From an uncultured Pseudomonadota bacterium (GTDB lineage Bacteria; Myxococcota_A; UBA796; GCA-2862545): 36,767 nt of DNA. The stretch is from the NCBI GenBank assembly GCA_903861005.1, contig CAIOSP010000022.1, forward strand, positions 1 through 36,767, read 5' to 3'. Positions within the stretch are counted from its first letter, which is position 1; the number at the start of each line of letters is the position of its first letter. The position numbers were made by a program, and so were the translations under genes. Shown piece after piece: positions 1 through 8,787 of this stretch. The notes beneath the pieces are model-generated. The model had not been told where the DNA came from, ran no database searches, and saw nothing but the letters and a program-made list of their open reading frames with translations.

Positions 1-143
1 AGTCCGCCAGCGACGAAGACATCGACCACCTCCGAGGTGGCCCGAGTATGATCCGCCAGATCGGCGCCGGTTGCCAAGACACCGCCAAGCCGGGAAAGCT
101 CAGCTTGGCCGATCCTCAGCGCCCTATCTGATCGGCATTGGGC
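1..143. other. left edge; possible 3' tail of a plus-strand gene
   Basis: A plus-strand frame is open from the window edge (base 3) to a TGA at 129-131 and would give 42 residues ending KLSLADPQRPI. It would converge on glgA. Its third-position GC is lower than in the clear genes here, and a minus-strand frame is also open across most of the same bases, so this may be intergenic. I recognise no family in either frame. Confidence 0.25.
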
Positions 144-1604
144 CTAGAACGGAAGCGAGGCGCAGACCGTGTCGTAGACCGTGAGGTAGCGCCGCGCCGA
201 CTCTCGCCAAGAGAAGTCGCGCTGCATGCCGGCCCGGGTGATCCGCCCCCAGGCGCCTGGATCCCGGAGCGCGGCGAGCGCGCGGTCGCAGGACTCCATC
301 AGATCGCCCGCGGTCGGTGCGTCGAACACGAAGCCGGTGGCGGCGCCGCGCGCGACGGCCTCGGGCTGCGCGTCGACCACAGTGTCGGCCAGGCCGCCCG
401 TGCGCCGCACGATGGGCGGCGTTCCGTAGCGTTGGCTGTACATCTGGTTCATACCGCACGGCTCAAAGCGCGACGGCATGAGGAACGCGTCGGAGCCGGC
501 CTCGATGAGGTGGGCCATGCGCTCGTCGAACCCGACGTACACGCCGACCTTGCCTGGGTAGGCGGCCGCGATCCCGTGCCAGCGAGACTCCTCGGCGTGG
601 TCGCCGCTGCCGACGATCGCCACCTGCGCGCCGCGCGAGAGCAGTCGAGGGATGACCTCGGCGACCAAGTCCAGGCCCTTCTGCCACGTGAACCGCGCCA
701 CGGTGCCGAACACCGGCGCGTCCGCGCGGACCTCCAGGCCGAGCGCGCGCTGGAGCTCCGCCTTGGACGCCTGCTTCCCCGAGAGGTCGGACACGCTGTA
801 GGTGGCCGGGAGCAGCGCGTCCGTCGCCGGATCCCACGCGTCCTCGTCGATGCCGTTCACGATCCCGTGTAGGCTGCCTGACCGGTAGGAGAGCAGCCCC
901 TCCAGGCCCATGCCGCCGAGCGGTCGCTGGATCTCCCAAGCGTAGGTGGGGCTGACCGTGGTGATGGCGTCGGCGTAGTACAGCGCCGCCTTGAGGAACG
1001 AGAAGCGGCCGTAGAATTCGACGCCGTGCATGTCGTAGGCTGCGGCCGGCAGACCCACGGCGGTCACCAGGTCCGGCGAGAACGCGCCCTGGTACGCCAG
1101 GTTGTGGATGGTGACGACGCACGGGACGTGGTGCTTGCCCCACCACTTGAGGTACGCGGGCGTCAGGCCGGCCTGCCAGTCGTGCGCGTGGACCACGTGA
1201 GGCTTCCAGCCTTCCAGTCCCCGCTCGGCGATGTGGGCCGCGACGCACCCGAGCAGCGCAAAGCGCCACGCGTTGTCCTTGAACTCTTGGCCATCCGCGT
1301 CCACGTACGGCCCGCCGGGGCGAACATACAGTTCCGGGGCGTCGATGGCGATGACCGGCACGCCATGGGGCAGGGTGCCCATCGCGAGCCGCACGTCGCC
1401 GAACGGGCCGACGTCCGGCAGGACGATCCGCTCGGGGCCGACGATCGCGAGCACGCTCGCGTAGCCGGGGATGAGCACCCGGGCGTCCGTGCCCGTCGCG
1501 CGGAGCGCGGCCGGGAGCGCGCCGACCACATCGCCGAGACCGCCGGTCTTCACGAGGGGGGCGCACTCGGACGTCACATGGAGGACGCGTCGACCGCCGT
1601 CCAT
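144..1604 (-). CDS. glgA: glycogen synthase (ADP-glucose type), GT5
   Basis: Transfers glucose from ADP-glucose to the non-reducing end of growing alpha-1,4-glucan in the cytoplasm. The 486-residue length is normal for bacterial GlgA. The N-terminal K19-TGGLGD loop is the ADP-glucose binding signature. The GT-B C-terminal half has the RFEPCGMNQMYSQRYG segment with the conserved Glu and the RRTGGLADTV loop. I chose the ATG at 1604 because GGAG sits 5 bases upstream; an in-frame GTG at 1625 adds seven residues but has no ribosome binding site. The gene is divergent from glgC, its substrate supplier, and the two share the 1605-1785 promoter region. Confidence 0.96.
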   Translation of the reverse strand: MDGGRRVLHVTSECAPLVKTGGLGDVVGALPAALRATGTDARVLIPGYASVLAIVGPERIVLPDVGPFGDVRLAMGTLPHGVPVIAIDAPELYVRPGGPYVDADGQEFKDNAWRFALLGCVAAHIAERGLEGWKPHVVHAHDWQAGLTPAYLKWWGKHHVPCVVTIHNLAYQGAFSPDLVTAVGLPAAAYDMHGVEFYGRFSFLKAALYYADAITTVSPTYAWEIQRPLGGMGLEGLLSYRSGSLHGIVNGIDEDAWDPATDALLPATYSVSDLSGKQASKAELQRALGLEVRADAPVFGTVARFTWQKGLDLVAEVIPRLLSRGAQVAIVGSGDHAEESRWHGIAAAYPGKVGVYVGFDERMAHLIEAGSDAFLMPSRFEPCGMNQMYSQRYGTPPIVRRTGGLADTVVDAQPEAVARGAATGFVFDAPTAGDLMESCDRALAALRDPGAWGRITRAGMQRDFSWRESARRYLTVYDTVCASLPF

Positions 1605-1672
1605 CAGGGCTCCGGATTTTGTCACGCGCTATCGCCCGGATGGACTTGGCGCGAGGGCTCGCTCGTGGGATG

Positions 1673-1687
1673 TGGCACGAGGCTTGC
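1673..1687 (+). promoter_or_regulatory. sigma-54 (-24/-12) promoter for glgC
   Basis: The bases TGGCACG-AGGC-TTGC match the sigma-54 consensus TGGCACG-N4-TTGC at every specified position, with GG and GC separated by exactly ten bases. The site lies in the glgA/glgC divergent region and points to glgC. Transcription would start near 1699, which excludes an upstream GTG at 1672 as the glgC start. An enhancer-binding protein would be required; none is encoded in the window. No expression evidence is available from sequence. Confidence 0.65.
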
Positions 1688-1785
1688 GACCGGCGTGCTC
1701 CGGACGATGCAACGCGGATGATGGGGGGCTCTTGGACGAACTGCTCACAGGCACAGGCGACGGAGGATCCACCCGAAGCGGTCGG

Positions 1786-3048
1786 GTGCGCGCCTCGCAG
1801 CACGCGCTGGCCCGTGACACGGTCGCGCTGGTGCTGGCTGGGGGGCGCGGATCGCGCTTGTACGAGCTGACCGAGTGGCGCGCCAAGCCCGCCGTGCCGT
1901 TCGGTGGAAAGTTCCGCATCATCGACTTCGCCATGTCCAACTGCGTGAATTCTGGGATCCGCCGTATTGGCGTGCTCACGCAGTACCAGTCGCAGAGCCT
2001 CAACCAGCACGTGCAGCGCGCCTGGTCGTTCATGGACAGCCGCTTCGGCGACTTCGTCGAGCTGCTCCCCGCGCAGGAGCGCGCCACCACGTCCTGGTAC
2101 CTGGGCACCGCCAACGCCGTGCACCAGAACATGGAGTACCTGGCGCGCATCGGCAGCGAGTACGTGCTCGTGCTGGCGGGCGATCACGTCTACAAGATGG
2201 ACTACGCCAAGATGCTGGAGGATCACGTCAACCGCGGCGCGGAGCTGACGATCGCCAGCGTTGACGTGCCGCTGGACGAGGCCCGCGGCTTTGGCGTGAT
2301 GAGCGTCGACGACGATCAGCGCGTCGTGTCCTTCGCCGAGAAGCCCGCCGTGCCCACGCCCGCGCCGGGCCGTTTGGACGTCGCGCTCGCGAGCATGGGC
2401 GTCTACGTGTTCAACCGCCGCTACCTGCAGGCCGTGCTTGAGGCCGACGCCGTGGATCCGGACTCCAGCCACGACTTTGGCAAGGACGTGATCCCCAAGC
2501 TGATCGCGAACGGCGCGCGGGTGTTCGCGCACCGCTTCGTCACCAGTTGCGTGAACATGGCCGACGGTCGACCATACTGGCGCGACGTGGGGACGCTCGA
2601 CGCGTACTGGGCGGCCAACATGGAGCTGACCGCGATCAAGCCCGACCTGAACATCTACGATCAGGCCTGGCCGATCTGGACGTTCCAGGAGCAGCTGCCG
2701 CCCGCCAAGTTTGTGTTTGAGTGGGAGCACCGCAAGGGCTTCGCGGTGGACTCGATGGTGGCGTCGGGCTGCATCGTCAGCGGCGCCACGGTGCGTCGCT
2801 CCATGCTGTTCAGCCGCGTGATCGTCCACAGCTACTGCACGGTGGAGGACTCGGTGCTGCTCGCGGGGGTGGACCTCGGGCGCGGCTGCATCGTGCGGCG
2901 CACCATCCTCGACCGCGGCTGCCAGCTGCCGCCCGGCATGCACATCGGCGTGGATCCGGACTTCGACCGCAAGTACTTCCGCGTGACCGACAAGGGCGTG
3001 GTGCTGGTCACGGCAAGAATGCTGCAGGCGGCGATCGAGCGTCGCTAA
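1786..3048 (+). CDS. glgC: glucose-1-phosphate adenylyltransferase
   Basis: Makes ADP-glucose and pyrophosphate from glucose-1-phosphate and ATP, the committed and usually allosterically controlled step of bacterial glycogen synthesis. The N-terminal nucleotidyltransferase fold has VALVLAGGRGSRL, then KPAVPFGGKFRIIDF, the WYLGTANAVHQN loop and the LAGDHVYKMDY metal/substrate motif. The last ~120 residues form the left-handed beta-helix regulatory domain. About 420 residues is the usual length. The start is uncertain: GTG 1786 gives a short leader before ARDT; TTG 1732, after a run of six G, would add 18 residues. Transcription probably comes from the sigma-54 site at 1673-1687. It converges on glk. 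Confidence 0.95.
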   Translation: MRASQHALARDTVALVLAGGRGSRLYELTEWRAKPAVPFGGKFRIIDFAMSNCVNSGIRRIGVLTQYQSQSLNQHVQRAWSFMDSRFGDFVELLPAQERATTSWYLGTANAVHQNMEYLARIGSEYVLVLAGDHVYKMDYAKMLEDHVNRGAELTIASVDVPLDEARGFGVMSVDDDQRVVSFAEKPAVPTPAPGRLDVALASMGVYVFNRRYLQAVLEADAVDPDSSHDFGKDVIPKLIANGARVFAHRFVTSCVNMADGRPYWRDVGTLDAYWAANMELTAIKPDLNIYDQAWPIWTFQEQLPPAKFVFEWEHRKGFAVDSMVASGCIVSGATVRRSMLFSRVIVHSYCTVEDSVLLAGVDLGRGCIVRRTILDRGCQLPPGMHIGVDPDFDRKYFRVTDKGVVLVTARMLQAAIERR

Positions 3049-3111
3049 GCCTGCCGCGGGCGCGGCGAACGGCGTGTGCCTCGGCCCCCGCGTACCGCCG
3101 CGGCCCGTGGA

Positions 3112-4047
3112 TCAGACGAGCGTCGCCTCAAGCGCGCGCGCGGCGCCCACCAGCCCTGGCTCAGCCAGCGTCAGCCTGGACGTCGGGACGTCCGTGAGCC
3201 ACGCGGTCATCGGCGCCTTCGCCTCAAACGCGGCGCGGAATTCGTCGTCGTGGATCCAGCGCGCCAGGTGCCCGAGCACGCCGCCCGCCAGGAACACGCC
3301 ACCGCGCGCGCCGGTCGCCAGCGCCAGATCTCCGGCGTGCGCGGCGAGCCAGCGCAGGAAGATCCGAACCGTGCCGAGCGCGTCATCGTCGCCGCTCGCG
3401 GCGGCCGCGGACAGCCCGTTGGGGGAAGAGTAGGGGCGCGCGCCCGCGCGCAGCGCCGCGTGCAGCCGCAGCAGCCCCGGACCGCAGAGCACAGACTCAG
3501 CCGACACCCGCGGAAGGTCCATCCGCAGCGCGTCGAGCGCGCCCGCCTCAGTGTCGTCGTGCGCGGCGAGCGTCGCGTGTCCGCCCTCCGTCGCGACCAC
3601 GACCGCACCGGTGGCGGTCGGCACCACCAGCGACACGCCGAGCCCGGTGCCCGGCCCCAGCACGAGCTTGGGCGCGCCGGCGACCGGGGCGCGCGCGCCG
3701 CCGATCGTCGCCGCGTCGCCGTCCTGGAGCGCCGCGACCGCCCAGCCGACCGCCTCGAAGTCGTTCAGTACGAGCAGCGTGTCCAACCCGAGCGCGTCGC
3801 GGAGCGCGTCGGGCGCGAAGGACCACGGCCGGTTCGTCATGGTGACCGTCGCGCCGCCGACCGGGGCCGCGATCGCCAGCGCGAGCGCGGTGGGGCGACC
3901 GTCGACGCGCGCGAGGCCCTGGCGCAGCAGCTCGACGAGCGAGCCGGCGTCGTCCGCGTGCACCGTCCACGGATCGACCGGGCGGCCACCGCGCACTGCC
4001 GCGAAGCGCGCATGGGTCCCGCCCAGATCGACCGCGACCCGGACCAC
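3112..4047 (-). CDS. glk: glucokinase (Glk family)
   Basis: Phosphorylates glucose to glucose-6-phosphate with ATP. The protein (311 residues, GTG start) follows the E. coli Glk pattern rather than the ROK pattern: N-terminal VDLGGTHARFA phosphate loop, TNRPWSF, LNDFEAVGWA with the expected catalytic Asp at about 96, GPGTGLGVSLV, EGGHATLAA and the SAESVLCGPGLL segment. It is the last gene of the glgB > GH57-MalQ > glgP > glk operon, starting 3 bases after the glgP stop codon, which suits recovery of free glucose released by MalQ and the hydrolases during glycogen turnover. Confidence 0.93.
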   Translation of the reverse strand: MVRVAVDLGGTHARFAAVRGGRPVDPWTVHADDAGSLVELLRQGLARVDGRPTALALAIAAPVGGATVTMTNRPWSFAPDALRDALGLDTLLVLNDFEAVGWAVAALQDGDAATIGGARAPVAGAPKLVLGPGTGLGVSLVVPTATGAVVVATEGGHATLAAHDDTEAGALDALRMDLPRVSAESVLCGPGLLRLHAALRAGARPYSSPNGLSAAAASGDDDALGTVRIFLRWLAAHAGDLALATGARGGVFLAGGVLGHLARWIHDDEFRAAFEAKAPMTAWLTDVPTSRLTLAEPGLVGAARALEATLV

Positions 4048-4050
4048 GAC

Positions 4051-5697
4051 CTAGCCCGCCTTGGGCTGGCGAAGCGGGGAGTACAGGTGCGTCTCGTAGT
4101 CGAGCAGCATGCGCTCGCCGGAGAAGTCCTTCACGGCCATGGAAATCGCCGCGCGCATCATGCGGATCCAGCGGGGGCGGTCCTTCTCGTAGGTGGGCAG
4201 CACCTCGTAGGACAGGACGTGCTCGAGCGCGCCCAGGTCCTTCATGTCGTCGCCCTCGTGGCGGGCCTCGCGGCGGTCGCCGAACTGCCAGCCGTTCACG
4301 CCGTGCTCGCAGGCCTCGTCCCACCAGCCGTCGAGCACGCTCACGTTCAGCGCGCCGTTCGCCGCGGCCTTCATGCCCGACGTGCCGGACGCCTCCAGCG
4401 GGCGACGCGGCGTGTTCAGCCACACGTCACAGCCGCGGGTCAGCAGGCGGCCGAGCGCCATGTCGTAGTCGTCCATCCACACGATCGCGCCCGGTCGGCG
4501 CCGCGCGAAGGTGGCGATCTCCTGCACCATCGCGTGGCCGGACTGGTCGGCCGGGTGGGCCTTGCCGGAGAACACGAGCGCCATCCGACCCGACTCCAAC
4601 AAGGGCGCCAGCCACTCCACGTCGCGCAGCACCAGCGTGGCGCGCTTGTAGGCGGTGGCGCGCCGCGCGAAGCCGACGAGCAGCACGTCAGGCTTCACCT
4701 TCGCTCCGTTGCGCACGTAGATCTCATCGAGGAGGCGCTGCTTGAGCGCCTGGTGCGCGTCCCACAGCGCGGCGTCGTCGCCCTGCGCCGCCGCAGCGAT
4801 CGTCGGATCCTGCCAGGTGCCCATGTGCACGCCGTTCGTGATCGCCGTGATCGGCGCCGCGCCGTCGACGTGCGCCCACATGGTGCGCGCGGTGCGGCCG
4901 TGAAGCTGCGCCACCGCGTTCGCGCGGCCCGACAGGCGCAAGGCGGCCGGGGTCATCTCAAACGGCTCGCCGCCGATGCGGTGGAGCACCTCGCGATCGA
5001 TCGGGCCGCCGGTCACGCCCTGCTCTTCGAGGCGGTCGAGCGGGTGGCACTCGTTGCCGGCCTGCACCGGCGTGTGCGTGGTGAAGACCACCTGCGCGCG
5101 CACGGACGGGAGCGCCTCGTCGTAGCTGGCGCCGCCGAGCATCTTCAGGCGCAGCAGCTCCACCCCCGCGAACACCGCGTGGCCCTCGTTGAAGTGGTAG
5201 AGCGACACGTCCAGGCCGAGCTCGCGCAGCACGCGCACGCCGCCCACGCCGAGCAGGAGCTCCTGCGCAACGCGATCGTCCCCGCTGCCGCCGTACAGGC
5301 GCCGGGTGATCCAGCGGTCCCACTCGTCGATCGGCTCCAGCAGCAGCAGCGGCGCGTTGCCGTGAATGTCGACCCGGTAGGCGGTGACACGCACCTCCTT
5401 GCCGCGGATCCGCACGGTGACCTCGACGCCCGTGGGGCGGAGCGCCTGGCGCGGCGTGGGGAGCCACGCGTCGATCGGGCGGCCGTGCTCGTCGAGCACC
5501 TGGTGCGTGTAGCCCTCGCTCCAGAAGATGCCGATGCCGACCATCGCCTTGCCCTGGTCGTGCGCCGACTTGAGTACGTCGCCCGCGAGCACGCCCAGGC
5601 CGCCCGCGTAGGTGGGCAGGCGCTCATCCAGGCCGAATTCCATGCAGAAGTACGCCACCACGTCGTTGAGATCGGCGAGCGGGTCGACTGGGATCAT
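4051..5697 (-). CDS. glgP: alpha-glucan phosphorylase (GT35, short form)
   Basis: Releases glucose-1-phosphate from alpha-1,4-glucan ends using phosphate and pyridoxal phosphate. The EASGTSGMKAAANGAL motif holds the PLP-binding Lys (about 443); the N-terminal AYFCMEFGLDERLPTYAGGLG and YHFNEGHAVFAG segments and TNGVHMGTW are typical of the short bacterial/archaeal alpha-glucan phosphorylases (TIGR02094-like), much shorter than the ~800-residue E. coli enzyme. The start is ATG 5697, with GAGG 6 bases upstream; an upstream open stretch to 5814 overlaps the preceding gene and is low-complexity. It begins 17 bases after the fusion gene ends. 548 residues; nothing is missing that I can see. Confidence 0.93.
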   Translation of the reverse strand: MIPVDPLADLNDVVAYFCMEFGLDERLPTYAGGLGVLAGDVLKSAHDQGKAMVGIGIFWSEGYTHQVLDEHGRPIDAWLPTPRQALRPTGVEVTVRIRGKEVRVTAYRVDIHGNAPLLLLEPIDEWDRWITRRLYGGSGDDRVAQELLLGVGGVRVLRELGLDVSLYHFNEGHAVFAGVELLRLKMLGGASYDEALPSVRAQVVFTTHTPVQAGNECHPLDRLEEQGVTGGPIDREVLHRIGGEPFEMTPAALRLSGRANAVAQLHGRTARTMWAHVDGAAPITAITNGVHMGTWQDPTIAAAAQGDDAALWDAHQALKQRLLDEIYVRNGAKVKPDVLLVGFARRATAYKRATLVLRDVEWLAPLLESGRMALVFSGKAHPADQSGHAMVQEIATFARRRPGAIVWMDDYDMALGRLLTRGCDVWLNTPRRPLEASGTSGMKAAANGALNVSVLDGWWDEACEHGVNGWQFGDRREARHEGDDMKDLGALEHVLSYEVLPTYEKDRPRWIRMMRAAISMAVKDFSGERMLLDYETHLYSPLRQPKAG

Positions 5698-5714
5698 CAG
5701 AAACCTCGAGGCGA

Positions 5715-8700
5715 TCAGGAGAGTTGGTGGGGGAGGAGGCGGCCGGACTGCATGACGGCGTCGCGAACGCGCCGCGCGAGGGCGGCGTCGAGCTGGCCTG
5801 GGCGGAGGCGCCACGTCCAGTTTCCGGTGGAGGTGCCGGGCACGTTCATCCGTGCCTCGCTCCCTAGCCCGAGCACGTCCTGCGCGGAGAGAACCGCCCA
5901 GATCGACGCCGAGTGGAGCGCCAGCTGGATGATCTCCCAGACCACCGCCCCGCGCGGATCATGCAGCGCCTGGCGCGCGACGGCGCGCGCTTCGGGCGTG
6001 AGCTGGTTCCACCAGCCGAGCAGCGTGTCGTTGTCGTGGGTGCCGGTGTAGACCACGCTGCGGACGGGGTGGTTGGACGGGCGGTGCGGGTTGGCGCGGT
6101 CGCCGTCCAGGCCGAACTGCAGCACGCGCATGCCCGGGTAGCCCATGCCCTCCTGCACCGAGGACACGTCTGGACCGACGTCTCCAAGGTCCTCCGCGAT
6201 GATCGGCATCGCGCCCAGCCTCGCTTCGATCGACTCGAAGAAGGCGCGGCCAGGGCCCTGGATCCAGCGACCGTGGCGGGCGTCGGGCGAGTCCGCGGGC
6301 ACGGACCAGTACCGCACGAAGCCGATGAAGTGGTCGAGCCGTAGCGCGTCGACCTGGCTGAACGCACGACGCAAGCGCCCGCGCCACCACGCGAAGCCGT
6401 CCTTCGCCATCGCGTCCCAGTCGAAGAGCGGGTTGCCCCAGCGCTGGCCCAACTCCGAGAAGACGTCGGGAGGCACGCCCGACACCGCCTTGGCGATGCC
6501 GTCCGGATCGAGTTGGAACACCTCGCGTGAGGCCCAGGCGTCGGCGCTGTCGTGGCCCACGTAGATCGGCACGTCGCCGAGGATCCGGACGCCGCGGGCC
6601 GTCGCGTAGTCGCGCACTGCGCGCCATTGGCGCTCGAAGATCCACTCGCGCGCGATCCACAGTTCGATCGCGGGCTTGAGGCTCTGCCGGGCTTCGGCCA
6701 GCGCGTCCGGCGTGCGACGGCGCAACGGATCCGGCCAGGACCACCAGGGGAGGCCGCCCTGCGCCTCGTGGAGCGCGGCGTACAAGGCAGCCTCACGCGC
6801 CCACGGGTTGGCGTCGGCGAAGCGCTGAACCGCGTCGTGCCAGGGATGCGCGACATCGGCGAGCAGCGCCTTGGCGGCGTCGAGCACGCGCGCCTGCTTC
6901 CAGGTCGCGGCGAGGACCGGATCGACTTGGCCGATCGGCGGCTCGGGCGACACGCGGTCGCGTGAGGTCAACAGGCCGGCCTCGACCAGCGGACCGAGGC
7001 CGATCAGCTCGAAGCTCCCGGAGAGCGCGGAGCCGCTGCTGTAGGGCGATCCGCCCAGGCCCGGAGGGCAGAGCGGGAGCACCTGCCACACGCCAAAGCC
7101 CGCGTCGTGCATCCAGTCGATCGCGTCGTAGGCGGCGTCCAGATCCCCGACGGGACCGTCTCCCGGCAGCGACGTGACGTGCAGGAGCATGCCCGCGGCC
7201 CGCGGAAACGAGGCGGGCACCGCGGGTTGGCGCAAGGGGCCGAGCGCTTCGCCCTCCTCGGCGAGGGTGTCGAGGGCGGCGCGCTGGTGCGGCGCGTGGA
7301 CGGGGTTCGGCACACGCCGCGCGTGATCCACGTCCGCGACGAGGTCCGTCACGTCTTCATTCGATGGGAAGGCGGCCACCGCCTGCAGCAGCGGCCCCGA
7401 GAGGTCGACCCCGAACACCTCTTGCAGCAGCCCGACCGCGCACGCCGCGTGGCGCAGCAGAAGCCGTGACTCCAGGCCCGTCACCTCGTCGAAGAACCAG
7501 CCGCAGCTGGTGTACATCGCGAGCAGGTGGCGGTGGATCTCCAGCGCGGCGTGTGCCTCGTGCAGCTCCACCAGCGTGGGCTGGGCGAGCCCGCCGTGCT
7601 CGTGGAGCCAGGCGTGGAAAGCCTCATTCGAGCGGTCCTGCAGCAGCTCCACGTAGGCGTCGCGCGCGGCGTCGAAGTCGCGGAACGTGGCGCTGACCAC
7701 CGGCGCGAGCGCCTCGCGGGCGCTGTCGCGCAGGGCGTCCAGCGCGGCCCGCAGCGGCGCGCGCCACCGCTGGTGGGTGCCAGGCGTGAAGTGGCACCCG
7801 CAGTCTGACCGCCAGCGCTCCACGCCGTGCGCGCACGACCACGAGGTCTGCTCGAAGATCTCGGCTTCCCAGCTCGGAGGCACCCGATCGAGGTGCGCGC
7901 CGTAGGTGGTGAGCCGCACGCGCCCGTCCTGCTCGACCACCTCCATCGCTCGCGCGAGCGCCATCTCGCCGAACTTGTGGTGGTGTCCGTAGGACTCTCC
8001 GTCGGTGGCGAAGTGCGTGAGGCTGTCGCCGCCGGCGCGCAGGGCTTCGTCGATCAGCCGTCGGCCAAGCGCCTCTCCGTCCCTCAGGCCGTCGCCGAAC
8101 GCCACGTCCTGCGCCAGCGTCGCGTCGTAGGCGAACACGGCGATCGTGCGACCGCTGGGCAGCGTGACCCGCAGCGCGCGGCGCGTGGTCTCGTCGACCT
8201 CGGAGGCCTCAAGCCAGGTCTCGGACCCGATCGGACGGACGCGCCGAACCTGGCGCGGCGCCAACACCACGAAGCGGATGCCTGCGTCCACGAGCGCGTC
8301 GAGCGTGGGGCTGTCGACCGCGGCCTCGGGCAGCCAGAAGCCGTCAGGGGGGCGCCCGTAGCGCAGCGCGAAGTCGCGAACGCCCCACATGATCTCGGTC
8401 CGGCGATCGCGTGCGTCGCACAGCGGCAGGATGGCGTGGTGGTAGCCCTGCGCCATCGCGGGGCCGCGGCCGCGCTCGCGGGCGCACTCTTGGTCGGCGC
8501 GGACGAGCGCGTCGTGCACGCCGGCGCGGTTGGCCGCCAGCCACTGCAGCAGGGTGGGGCCGACGTCGTAGGACAATGACGCGTAGTTGCTGCGCACCGC
8601 GCGCCGCTTCCCGTGGCCGTCGAGCAGCCGCGCGGCGGCGTTGGGCGCGTAGCACTCGTCGGTGATGCGCTCGTTCCAGTTGCGCCAGGGCGTCGCCGTG

Positions 8701-8780
8701 GGCTCGTCGGGCCACACGCCGGTCCACGGATCTTCCCGGGTGGGCTGGTAGAAGTGCGCGTGCAGGCAGAGATAGGTCAC
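5715..8780 (-). CDS. GH57 (DUF3536-type) + 4-alpha-glucanotransferase (MalQ) fusion
   Basis: A 1021-residue two-enzyme polypeptide. Residues ~1-480 are a GH57 family glycosidase with a DUF3536-like helical tail: HAHFYQPTRED at the N-terminus, WNERITDECYAPNAAARLLD, likely nucleophile E152 in FWLPEAAVD and likely acid/base D260 in TDGESYGHHH. Residues ~505-1021 are a complete GH77 amylomaltase: MLLHVTSLPG, SPYSSGSALSG, nucleophile D816 in LRLDHFIGF, E863 in AEDLGDVG and D916 in THDNDTLLGWW. MalQ disproportionates maltodextrins; the exact GH57 substrate is unknown but is presumably alpha-glucan. The start is GTG 8780, 7 bases after glgB, with its GAGGA site overlapping the glgB stop. No internal start or stop separates the halves. 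Confidence 0.92.
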   Translation of the reverse strand: MTYLCLHAHFYQPTREDPWTGVWPDEPTATPWRNWNERITDECYAPNAAARLLDGHGKRRAVRSNYASLSYDVGPTLLQWLAANRAGVHDALVRADQECARERGRGPAMAQGYHHAILPLCDARDRRTEIMWGVRDFALRYGRPPDGFWLPEAAVDSPTLDALVDAGIRFVVLAPRQVRRVRPIGSETWLEASEVDETTRRALRVTLPSGRTIAVFAYDATLAQDVAFGDGLRDGEALGRRLIDEALRAGGDSLTHFATDGESYGHHHKFGEMALARAMEVVEQDGRVRLTTYGAHLDRVPPSWEAEIFEQTSWSCAHGVERWRSDCGCHFTPGTHQRWRAPLRAALDALRDSAREALAPVVSATFRDFDAARDAYVELLQDRSNEAFHAWLHEHGGLAQPTLVELHEAHAALEIHRHLLAMYTSCGWFFDEVTGLESRLLLRHAACAVGLLQEVFGVDLSGPLLQAVAAFPSNEDVTDLVADVDHARRVPNPVHAPHQRAALDTLAEEGEALGPLRQPAVPASFPRAAGMLLHVTSLPGDGPVGDLDAAYDAIDWMHDAGFGVWQVLPLCPPGLGGSPYSSGSALSGSFELIGLGPLVEAGLLTSRDRVSPEPPIGQVDPVLAATWKQARVLDAAKALLADVAHPWHDAVQRFADANPWAREAALYAALHEAQGGLPWWSWPDPLRRRTPDALAEARQSLKPAIELWIAREWIFERQWRAVRDYATARGVRILGDVPIYVGHDSADAWASREVFQLDPDGIAKAVSGVPPDVFSELGQRWGNPLFDWDAMAKDGFAWWRGRLRRAFSQVDALRLDHFIGFVRYWSVPADSPDARHGRWIQGPGRAFFESIEARLGAMPIIAEDLGDVGPDVSSVQEGMGYPGMRVLQFGLDGDRANPHRPSNHPVRSVVYTGTHDNDTLLGWWNQLTPEARAVARQALHDPRGAVVWEIIQLALHSASIWAVLSAQDVLGLGSEARMNVPGTSTGNWTWRLRPGQLDAALARRVRDAVMQSGRLLPHQLS

Positions 8781-8787
8781 GCGGTCC

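Noticed and set aside
1-125. Minus-strand open frame running off the left edge
   Set aside because: No ATG or ribosome binding site at its beginning and only moderate third-position GC; cannot be told from chance in so short a piece.
463-2943. 826-codon minus-strand frame across glgA and glgC
   Set aside because: Runs through two well-supported genes in other frames and is low-complexity; a shadow.
3049-3111. GC-rich stretch between convergent glgC and glk as terminator
   Set aside because: Only short, interrupted complementary arms are visible; not convincing as a stem-loop.
3076-6051. 991-codon open frame on the plus strand opposite glk and glgP
   Set aside because: Arg/His/Ala-rich shadow of GC-rich antisense coding; no family features, while the opposite strand encodes complete enzymes with catalytic motifs.
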